Assembly (NCBI GenBank): GCA_013695335.1
Contig: JACDAR010000052.1
Location: forward strand, 1-19,011
Length of the DNA stretch: 19,011 nucleotides
Source of the DNA: Rubrobacter sp.
GTDB taxonomy: Bacteria > Actinomycetota > Rubrobacteria > Rubrobacterales > Rubrobacteraceae
Direction: 5' to 3'
In this document: positions 6,762 to 12,477 of the stretch, one piece after another
Position numbering within the stretch: the stretch's first letter is position 1
Layout of the letters: each line of letters opens with the position of its first letter
The notes under the pieces: generated by a model
What the model was told of the DNA's origin: nothing
What the model saw: only the letters and a program-made list of their open reading frames with translations
The model's database searches: none
Position numbers and translations under genes: made by a program

Positions 6762-7560
6762 TGAGAACCCACAAGCCAACGGAGAGAAGACCCCGAACGT
6801 ACTCGAAGCCCGTGGAATTACCAAGGTCTTCGGCGGGCTGGTGGCCGTCAGCTCGGTGGATTTCGACATCCCGGAACGCTCGATCATCAGCCTGATCGGG
6901 CCGAACGGCGCTGGCAAAACCACGTTTTTCAACATGGTGAGCGGGCTCTTCGAGCCTACATCTGGAACCTTCACTCTTCTGGGACGCGACGTGACGCGCT
7001 ACGGGGCGCACCGGCGGGCACGGATGGGGATCGGGCGCACATTCCAGAACATCAGGCTCTTCGGAACCATGAGCGCCCAGGATAACGTCCTTGCCGGGAT
7101 GCACACGCGCCTGAAAGGCAGCATCGTCGGCTCGATCCTGCGCCTCCCAGGCACCCGCCGCGAGGAGGGCAATGCGAGGGACAAGGCTGCGGAACTCCTG
7201 GAATACGTGGGCATTCGCGGCAGGGAGACTTTCGCAAGGAACCTCTCGTACGGCGACCAGCGGCGGCTGGAGATCGCACGCGCGCTTGCCTCCGAACCGA
7301 ACCTGCTCCTGCTCGACGAGCCGACGGCGGGGATGAACCCGCAGGAGACCGCGCGGCTCACCGAGCTGATAAGCCGACTACGGGAAGAGCGGAGGATAGC
7401 CGTGCTGCTCATCGAGCACGAGATGCGCGTGGTTATGAGCATCTCGGATCGGGTCACGGTGCTAGACCACGGGGAGAAGATCTCCGAGGGCCTCCCGAAA
7501 GAGGTGCGCGAGGACCCGAAATGCATCGAGGCGTACCTGGGCACCGCGAAGACAGGCTGA
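6754..7560 (+). CDS. livG: Branched-chain amino acid ABC transporter, ATPase LivG
   Basis: A 268-residue cytoplasmic ABC ATPase that, with LivF, powers LivHM. Motifs: Walker A GPNGAGKTT, a Q-loop region at GIGRTFQNIRLF, signature LSYGDQRRLEIARALA, Walker B LLLLDEPTAGMNP and H-loop IEHEM. The ending EVREDPKCIEAYLG is characteristic of the LivG/LivF family. I chose GTG 6754 because GGAAGGGG lies 6 nt upstream and it gives a normal length. Longer in-frame starts at 6709-6733 would overlap livM by up to 53 nt and add a non-homologous tail. The gene overlaps livM by 8 nt and livF follows after 3 nt. All catalytic motifs are intact, so LivG could still be active even though livF is disrupted. Confidence 0.93.
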   Translation: MPDENPQANGEKTPNVLEARGITKVFGGLVAVSSVDFDIPERSIISLIGPNGAGKTTFFNMVSGLFEPTSGTFTLLGRDVTRYGAHRRARMGIGRTFQNIRLFGTMSAQDNVLAGMHTRLKGSIVGSILRLPGTRREEGNARDKAAELLEYVGIRGRETFARNLSYGDQRRLEIARALASEPNLLLLDEPTAGMNPQETARLTELISRLREERRIAVLLIEHEMRVVMSISDRVTVLDHGEKISEGLPKEVREDPKCIEAYLGTAKTG

Positions 7561-7563
7561 AGC

Positions 7564-8266
7564 ATGGCGCTCCTCGAAATAGAAAACATGCACAGCTTCT
7601 ACGGGAACATCCAGGCCCTGCGGGGCATCTCGCTCTCTGTGGAGGAGGGCGAGGTGGTGACCCTCATCGGCTCCAACGGGGCTGGCAAGACCACGACGCT
7701 GCGTTCCATCAACGGCGTGATGCGACCTCGGGAGGGGAAGGTCGTCTTCGATGGCGAAGAGATACAGGGTATCCCAGCGCACCGGATGATCTCACGCGGC
7801 ATCGCCCAGAGCCCGGAGGGACGCAAGATCTTCCCCCGCATGACGGTCCTCGAAAACCTGGAGATGGGCGCTTTCCACCGCAACGACCGTCCTGGCATCC
7901 GCGAGGATATGAACCGCGTCTACGACCTCTTCCCCCGCCTCAAGGAGCGCGTCAAACAGGAGGCAGGGACCATGTCGGGCGGCGAACAGCAGATGCTCGC
8001 TATCGGTCGCGCCCTTATGAGCCGTCCGAAACTCCTCCTTCTCGACGAGCCTAGCACCCGTGCTCGTCGAGCGCATCTTCGATATCATCAAAGAGATCAA
8101 CGCGCAGGAAACTACCATCCTGCTCGTCGAACAGAACGCCAACGTAGCCCTGGAAATTGCCACCCGAGGCTACGTACTGGAGACCGGCTCCATAGTCACC
8201 TCAGCCTCAGCCGCTAAGCTGCGCGAAGATCCCAAGGTCCGCGAAGCCTACCTCGGCGAATCATAA
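7564..8266 (+). pseudogene. livF: livF, branched-chain amino acid ABC transporter ATPase, frameshifted by an apparent 11-nt deletion
   Basis: The first frame, from ATG 7564, encodes a normal LivF N-terminus: Walker A GSNGAGKTT, QSPEGRKIFPRMTVLENLEMG, signature MSGGEQQMLAIGRAL and Walker B LLLLDEPS. Straight after DEPS it goes out of frame (TRARRAHLRY) and would run to a stop at 8217. The true C-terminus continues from about 8057 in the next frame: PVLVERIFDIIKEINAQ, LLVEQNANVALEIA with the H-loop-equivalent EQN, and KVREAYLG. The family sequence here is DEPSMGLAP, so the codons for MGL and part of Ala are absent. Inserting 11 nt between AGC and ACCC would restore the frame, and a GCA repeat at both ends explains the loss. 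As written the protein lacks the D-loop. This may be a real mutation or a sequencing/assembly error; the rest shows no decay, which suggests a recent event or an artefact. Confidence 0.88.
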
Positions 8267-8541
8267 AATAGATTTCTTCATAAACTTGATGGACTTTACT
8301 CGTGCAAACGCGTATATTGGGCTGTGTGTACGTTAAATCACACATTCGGTGCGCGCCTTCGTTCTATGCGCCTTCCATCCGGTTGAAGCGGCTCTCGTAC
8401 GGTCGCTACGGGTTCGGGCACACGTCAATGCGGGAGCCAGGGGACCATCGTGGCACCGCCATCGGCAGGAAGGGAAGGTTCAAGGGACCGGCTATGCGAG
8501 AGGAGGTGATGTTCAGAGCATAGAGTTCGGAGAGGTGGCGC
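8267..8541 (+). other. Intergenic stretch after livF, no supportable gene
   Basis: These 275 nt hold no convincing coding sequence. The short open frames have no ribosome-binding site or recognisable sequence. It contains an AT-richer first part (8265-8345) with a spaced dyad, and a very short frame ATGTTCAGAGCATAG (8509-8523) directly after AGAGGAGG. No clear terminator follows livF. Confidence 0.5.
8323..8344. promoter_or_regulatory. Spaced dyad TGTGTG-N10-CACACA, candidate operator
   Basis: Perfect 6-bp arms are separated by 10 bp, so their centres lie 16 bp apart, about one and a half helical turns. It lies in AT-richer DNA about 200 nt upstream of the 8542 gene, beside TATATT at 8313-8318. 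It resembles but does not fit the CRP consensus TGTGA-N6-TCACA. The regulator is unknown. Confidence 0.35.
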
Positions 8542-8997
8542 ATGACCTACGACCTTCGGGTGGGCCTGCAAGAAGCCTGCCAGCAAGTATTCCCCATCCA
8601 TAAAAACTACGCGATGTTGCGGATCCAGAGCGGTTTCGACTGGTCGGCCCTCGCTGGCTGCGAGTTCGACGAACTTTACCTGGTAGTCTTCCGCTCCGTG
8701 CGCCTCCAGACGGCGGACCTGGATCTCCTGTGTGCATACGACGACCGCGCCCACGAAGAGGCCATAAAGTCCGGCGGACTACTCCGTTATTTCAAGGGCG
8801 ATGCAAACGATGGCGGAGAATGCTTGTCTTTCTGCCTGTGGGAGGATCGGGAATCGGCCAGGAGGGCCTCAGGTGGGAAACTGCATCAGGAAGCGGCACG
8901 CATCACCGCCGAGATGTACGAGTCCTACCAACTCGAACGCTACGAGTTGACCTGCGGGGAAGAGGCCCAAGCGGGACCGGTCTTTCGCCCTTTGTAG
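8542..8997 (+). CDS. Hypothetical protein, possibly a small alpha/beta-barrel (ABM-like) protein
   Basis: A 151-residue soluble protein, ATG 8542 behind AGAGGTGG. I do not recognise it with certainty. The centre and C-terminus, ELYLVVFRSVRLQTADLDLL, GGLLRYFKGDANDGGECLSFCLWEDRESAR and ITAEMYESYQLERYEL, alternate a beta-strand, helix and beta-strand pattern. The phrase about a score or level in the middle (CLSFCLWEDRESARRAS) followed by a helix resembles antibiotic-biosynthesis-monooxygenase-like dimeric barrels. There is no signal peptide or membrane segment. It has three cysteines near the second strand and C-terminus (CLSFC, LTC) and an N-terminal extension of about 40 residues. It stands alone between the liv operon and a decayed patch, with no operon partner, and function is not assignable from context. 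Confidence 0.6.
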   Translation: MTYDLRVGLQEACQQVFPIHKNYAMLRIQSGFDWSALAGCEFDELYLVVFRSVRLQTADLDLLCAYDDRAHEEAIKSGGLLRYFKGDANDGGECLSFCLWEDRESARRASGGKLHQEAARITAEMYESYQLERYELTCGEEAQAGPVFRPL

Positions 8998-9103
8998 AGA
9001 AGAGGAAATCTTACCGTTATCGCTGGCTTGAGATGGACCCTGGACTCTTCCCGGACTCACCTCGGCGCTGAAGGATGCTCGGCGGGCGTGATCATTATGG
9101 ACA

Positions 9104-9265
9104 GTGCCTGGCTGGCGCCTGGGCTTCACACAAGAAGCCGAGTCGTTCGTGGGTTGGCTGACCGAGCGCGTCCGGGACGACCGTTCCACCACCATGGGGC
9201 CGTTGCAGCTCATGTACGGTATCGACGGGCGCGCGGACCTCGCAGAGGAGACGCTCGACCGCCTG
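9104..9265 (+). pseudogene. Relic of a GH15 glucoamylase/trehalase-like glycoside hydrolase
   Basis: About 50 residues are recognisable: RLGFTQEAESFVGWLTERV followed by GPLQLMYGIDGRADLAEETL. In bacterial GH15 enzymes (600-800 residues) these two blocks lie in the catalytic (alpha/alpha)6 barrel, and the second is normally followed by a SRPVRIGN motif. Here that continuation is absent and the frame runs into an unrelated hydrophobic sequence. Just upstream, in a different frame, DSAWL looks like the end of the preceding WLRDA block, with the intervening part deleted. The remaining enzyme is gone, so this is a non-functional remnant. The GH15 match is from memory of family motifs. Confidence 0.65.
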
Positions 9266-9514
9266 TTCGACATCATCTTTGTTTGCTACGCAGCTGGCTT
9301 CATCCTAATCGGCGTCGCAATATGGCGTTCCGGCGTGTAGCGCAGGGGAGCGGCACTCTCCCTGGGACTTCACGCCCCGCTCGTCTCCAGCTTCGTCAAG
9401 CCGCAACCAACAATCGGCGTTGTACTCGGGACCGCGCTTTTTATCCTCGGGGGAGGCTTGATCTCCGTCGACGTTTTTCGGGGCTTTCCCCGCGAGAAGC
9501 GAAATACAGAGTAG
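9266..9514 (+). pseudogene. Relic of a small membrane protein with an in-frame stop
   Basis: In the same frame as the GH15 relic, a hydrophobic segment FVCYAAGFILIGVAIWRSGV ends at TAG 9338-9340. The frame then continues open to TAG 9512-9514 as RRGAALSLGLHAPLVSSF, with a second hydrophobic helix IGVVLGTALFILGGGLISV and a short basic tail. The two helices read as one protein interrupted by the stop, which could be a single change from TGG (Trp). No start codon or ribosome-binding site of its own is visible. It resembles the C-terminal half of small multi-pass membrane proteins of unknown function. Confidence 0.5.
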
Positions 9515-9603
9515 GCGCGCACGGCCCGGTCATACCTCCGAGCCGCTGTCGCCTGGTTCCCTTTCAAGTGCCTCAAACCGGCGCCGCCCGAAACCCATCA
9601 CTC

Positions 9604-9632
9604 GAACCTTTTCCGCTGCCCAGGGATATATG
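9604..9632 (+). promoter_or_regulatory. Candidate promoter of the ECF sigma factor gene
   Basis: GAACCT (9604-9609) and TATATG (9627-9632) are separated by 17 nt, about 44 nt before the sigma gene. The -35 carries the AAC core common in ECF-dependent promoters, so autoregulation is conceivable. The -10 looks more like a housekeeping site. The rest of 9515-9675 shows nothing else. Confidence 0.35.
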
Positions 9633-9675
9633 AAGTAAGGATCCTCACCGAGCAACCAGCGAGAGAAGGAAGAGG

Positions 9676-10314
9676 ATGGATGAGCGAAGGGCGATAGAGC
9701 GCCTCAAAGGGGGCGACATCGGCGGGCTTGAGGCGCTGGTGCGACTGCACCACACCAGGGCCGTGCGGGCGGTGGATCTGATCGTCCACGATACAGCACT
9801 CTCCCACGACATCGTGCAGGCGGCCTTCGTGCGTTTCTACGAGCGGATCAGGCAGTTCGACGCGGGCCGTCCGTTCGGCCCATACTTCATGAAGATCGTA
9901 GTCAACGATGCGATCAAAGCCGCATCCCGCCGCGAACGTACAGTCTCCTTCTACCGGGGAGACACCGAGGACTTGCTCTCTCGCCTCGCGGACCCCGGAA
10001 CGGGGCCGCACGAGCAGGCGGAGGAGGCGGAGACACAACGTCGGGTGTGGCGCGCGCTGGAGCAGTTGCCCCCGGCCCAGCGGGCGGTAATAGTCCAGCG
10101 TTACTACCTGGGGATGAGCGAGGCCGAGATGGCAGGAAGCGCGGAGATCCCATCCGGCACGATCAAATCCCGCCTCAACGCCGCCCGGAAAGGTCTCAAG
10201 AACCTACTGCGTCCACAGTTCCGTGCAAAGGACTCATCCACAAACCAGGAGCAGCCGGTGACGTTTGGTGCGCTATCCGCAGATTCAGCAGGAACGAGGA
10301 ACGGTCATGAATAA
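9676..10314 (+). CDS. ECF-type RNA polymerase sigma factor (sigma-70 family)
   Basis: A 212-residue extracytoplasmic-function sigma factor that directs RNA polymerase to a small regulon. Region 2 (about residues 17-87) contains the core-binding and -10 part, ALSHDIVQAAFVRFYERIRQF and PYFMKIVVNDAIK. A linker of about 30 residues leads to region 4 (about 123-178): ALEQLPPAQRAVIVQRYYLGMSEAEMA, then the helix-turn-helix IPSGTIKSRLNAARKGLK, which reads the -35. Regions 1 and 3 are absent, as usual for ECF factors. The C-terminal tail beyond 180 is polar and about 30 residues longer than typical. ATG 9676 follows AAGGAAGAGG. Its stop codon overlaps the start of the next gene by 8 nt (ATGAATAA), which couples it to a membrane protein that probably controls it. 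Confidence 0.93.
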   Translation: MDERRAIERLKGGDIGGLEALVRLHHTRAVRAVDLIVHDTALSHDIVQAAFVRFYERIRQFDAGRPFGPYFMKIVVNDAIKAASRRERTVSFYRGDTEDLLSRLADPGTGPHEQAEEAETQRRVWRALEQLPPAQRAVIVQRYYLGMSEAEMAGSAEIPSGTIKSRLNAARKGLKNLLRPQFRAKDSSTNQEQPVTFGALSADSAGTRNGHE

Positions 10315-11407
10315 ACACGAGCGCATAAGCGCGGCGTTGCATGAATATGCTGAGATGCGGGTGCCGGAGACGGCGGACCCGTGGCCCGAGATCCGGGAGC
10401 AAGTGGCGATCGGGGAGCGCTCCAGGCGACGTTCATCTCAGCGGCCCCGGTTCGCGCCGAGGATGAAAATGGGATGGACTTTCGCGGCTCTTATCGCGTT
10501 GTTCGCCGTGAGTACAGGCGCTTTGGCTACCGGAGGGATCATGGATGTCTTGGACTTTATCTCTGGGGAGACGGTGCCCTACATCCAAAAGCACAAGCTG
10601 GGTACTCCTGTCGGAGAGGAAATCTCCAGGGATGGAGTGACCGTCACTATAGACCGAGTCTACGCGGACTCCGCCTACGTGGTGGTCGGCTTTCACGTCA
10701 AGGGCTTGGGTAAACTCGGTGACAAATCGGACAATCCACGCGACGACCTTTTTGCTCGTATGGGACTCTCCGACCCGACAGGAAGCAAGGAGTTCGTTAT
10801 GACCCGCGGTCATTGGCAGAGCTGGGTGCCTTCCAACGACGCTGCCCCCGGTGTTCCCACACCGCCCAAAGGGTCTCAGGCAAGCGTAGTCGTCTTCGAA
10901 TCTCCGACGAGGCTGAACTCAGGAGAGAATTATCGTTTCCAGGCTAAGGTGAGTCTCTTCAATCGTATAGATTCACGAAGACCCATTTTGCCCTGGTTTG
11001 TCTTCGACCTCGACGTTCCCGTCAAGTCTGCGCCCGTCATAGAAGTCAACCAAACCATCGAGGCGAACGGAATTCCCATCACTCTAACCCGCGTTGTGAA
11101 CTCGCCGGCGAGAGCTTACGCGCATCTTTGCTTCGATCCCCCCAAAGGCAAATACGACTTGCCGGTGGTGAAGACTGGGTTCCTCGGACTCGGAGGAGGG
11201 CACATTGCGGACATACCCGTGAACCACCCCAACGACGTTGGTGGAGCTGCGGCAGAGGGTTGCGCCACTTACAACTTCGGCAAAACCTTGTACGATCAAC
11301 CGGGTAGACATTATCTTACGGTTACCGAACTCTATGCTGCTGATCCAGAGGTGAGAGATACTATCAAGGGTCCATGGCGATTCAGCTTTAAGGTGCCCAG
11401 ACAGTAA
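10307..11407 (+). CDS. Single-pass membrane protein, DUF4179-like, probable regulator of the adjacent sigma factor
   Basis: 366 residues from ATG 10307, behind GAGGAA. The N-terminal cytoplasmic part (1-53, HERISAALHEYAEMRVPETADPWPEIRE and a basic stretch) is followed by one membrane segment (about 54-76, MGWTFAALIALFAVSTGALA). The C-terminal extracytoplasmic part is about 290 residues. The segment after the membrane, GVTVTIDRVYADSAYVVVGFHVKG, resembles DUF4179-type proteins, which are often encoded next to ECF sigma factors; the rest is beta-rich (EVNQTIEANGIPITLTRV). The 8-nt overlap with the sigma gene and the topology suggest an anti-sigma or sensor role. The HxxxCxxC motif of zinc anti-sigma factors is absent. 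DUF4179 assignment is from resemblance, and the regulatory role is inferred from context. Confidence 0.75.
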   Translation: MNKHERISAALHEYAEMRVPETADPWPEIREQVAIGERSRRRSSQRPRFAPRMKMGWTFAALIALFAVSTGALATGGIMDVLDFISGETVPYIQKHKLGTPVGEEISRDGVTVTIDRVYADSAYVVVGFHVKGLGKLGDKSDNPRDDLFARMGLSDPTGSKEFVMTRGHWQSWVPSNDAAPGVPTPPKGSQASVVVFESPTRLNSGENYRFQAKVSLFNRIDSRRPILPWFVFDLDVPVKSAPVIEVNQTIEANGIPITLTRVVNSPARAYAHLCFDPPKGKYDLPVVKTGFLGLGGGHIADIPVNHPNDVGGAAAEGCATYNFGKTLYDQPGRHYLTVTELYAADPEVRDTIKGPWRFSFKVPRQ

Positions 11408-11427
11408 CGACCCGTTCCGCGAAAAGC

Positions 11428-11462
11428 AGAAGCCCGGCGCGAGAAACATGCGCCGGGCTTCT
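11428..11462. terminator. Shared terminator hairpin between convergent genes
   Basis: AGAAGCCCGGCGC (11428-11440) pairs perfectly with 11450-11462, a 13-bp stem around a 9-nt loop. On the minus strand, behind the hydrolase gene, the stem is followed by GCTTTTCG, a short T-run. On the plus strand it lies 20 nt past the membrane-protein stop codon with no clear T-run. It most likely terminates both convergent transcripts. Confidence 0.8.
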
Positions 11463-11470
11463 CCGGTGCG

Positions 11471-12271
11471 CTACGATTGCTCTGACAGGAATTCGAGAAC
11501 GATCCGGTTGAATTCTTCTGGACGCTCCATGTTTGGCAGGTGCGCTGTGCCTGGCATGACGACTTTGCGGGATTCGGGGATGCTCCGTGATAGTAGGTCG
11601 GAGCCCTGTATCGCCCGTGGCTGGTCCAGGTCTCCGATGATGACGAGCGTGGGCGCCTGTATCTCGTGCAGGCGCTCCGCGGCGGGTGGTTCCAGCCCCA
11701 ATTGGTCGCCCACCCCTGAGTCTTCGTTGCGAAGTGCGATCAGGTTCATCTCCCGGACGAGATCCCGGATCTCCGGGTTCACACGGTTCGTCCCCTGACC
11801 GGGGCCGTCAACCCACATCCGAACCTCGAGCTCGGAGATCCTCTCCAGGTCGCCTGCTTCATCGGCAGCCACCAGTTCGTCCCACTCATCTGGCGGCTCC
11901 ACGTCGGGATCGAACCCACCAATGGCCGAACCTACCAGCACGAGAGCCGCGACCGCTTCCGGGTACGAGAGCGCGAAGTCCAGCGTGACCCCGCCGCCCA
12001 TTGAACAGCCCACAAAAGTGGCGCGCTCGACGCCGAGGTGGTCGAGCAAACCGCGCAAGTCCTCGTGGTGCGAGTAAGGATCTGGGATGAGCCTCGTCTC
12101 TCCGAAGCCCCTCATGTCGTACCGGATCACACGGTATCGCCACGCGAACTCCCCCATCTGCGGCTCCCACATCCTGCTGTCCGCTATTCCCGCGTGAACC
12201 AGCACCAGCGGCTCGCCTTCGCCAAGAGTTTCGTAGTGTATGGAAGCGCCGTTTACTTCGGCCGTGCTCAT
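11471..12271 (-). CDS. Alpha/beta hydrolase (esterase/lactonase-like)
   Basis: A 266-residue cytoplasmic alpha/beta-hydrolase-fold enzyme. The catalytic triad is visible: nucleophile S90 in the elbow GCSMGG, D216 in GDLDQP and H244 in GTAHLPN. VLVHAGIADSRMW (about 24-35) supplies the oxyanion-hole region; the His-Ala-Gly there replaces the more usual His-Gly. YDMRGFGETR follows strand 4. The cap region (about 122-200) is rich in acidic residues. Overall it resembles 3-oxoadipate enol-lactonase (PcaD)-type hydrolases, but no pathway genes lie nearby, so the substrate is unknown. I chose ATG 12269-12271 because AAGGAGA lies 8 nt upstream; the longer frame to 12346 would add 25 residues without homology. 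It runs opposite to both neighbours, divergent from polA and convergent with the sigma-regulator pair. Confidence 0.88.
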   Translation of the reverse strand: MSTAEVNGASIHYETLGEGEPLVLVHAGIADSRMWEPQMGEFAWRYRVIRYDMRGFGETRLIPDPYSHHEDLRGLLDHLGVERATFVGCSMGGGVTLDFALSYPEAVAALVLVGSAIGGFDPDVEPPDEWDELVAADEAGDLERISELEVRMWVDGPGQGTNRVNPEIRDLVREMNLIALRNEDSGVGDQLGLEPPAAERLHEIQAPTLVIIGDLDQPRAIQGSDLLSRSIPESRKVVMPGTAHLPNMERPEEFNRIVLEFLSEQS

Positions 12272-12389
12272 GTGAATCGTCTCCTTATTTGCGGTGGGTC
12301 GCACGCACGATAGGCGTGACGTTGGCCGGTAGTGCGGATGATCCAAAAGTTTGATGGAGACGCATCGGCCGCCGGGACGGCTGGCTGGC

Positions 12390-12418
12390 AGTATACGATT
12401 CGCCCGGCACGGACGCTA
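12390..12418 (-). promoter_or_regulatory. Possible promoter of the alpha/beta hydrolase gene
   Basis: TATACT lies on the minus strand at 12390-12395, with only a weak -35 (TAGCGT, 12413-12418) 17 nt upstream. The leader would be about 110 nt. This is the best -10-like site in the divergent hydrolase/polA interval (12272-12477), but support is limited. Confidence 0.25.
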
Positions 12419-12463
12419 CCCGAAGGTCTGTCGAAATGGGTCTCTTTTTCGGTGGCTCCTTCG

Positions 12464-12472
12464 GTATAATCC
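12464..12472 (+). promoter_or_regulatory. polA promoter -10 (GTATAATCC), implying a leaderless message
   Basis: A perfect TATAAT at 12465-12470 ends 7 nt before the GTG at 12478. Transcription would start at about 12477-12478, essentially on the start codon. No convincing -35 is seen at normal spacing (CTCTTT). The same GTATAATCC is found at tRNA-Leu and rpsA. Confidence 0.65.
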
Positions 12473-12477
12473 GTCGA

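Noticed and set aside
8323..8344. CRP/FNR-type binding site
   Set aside because: The arms and spacing do not match TGTGA-N6-TCACA; kept only as an unassigned dyad.
8302..8523. Small 73-residue open frame after livF
   Set aside because: No ribosome-binding site at its start and no recognisable sequence; composition resembles non-coding DNA.
12436..12477. Upstream ATG start for polA
   Set aside because: It lies before the TATAAT box at 12465-12470, adds 14 residues with no PolA homology and has no ribosome-binding site.
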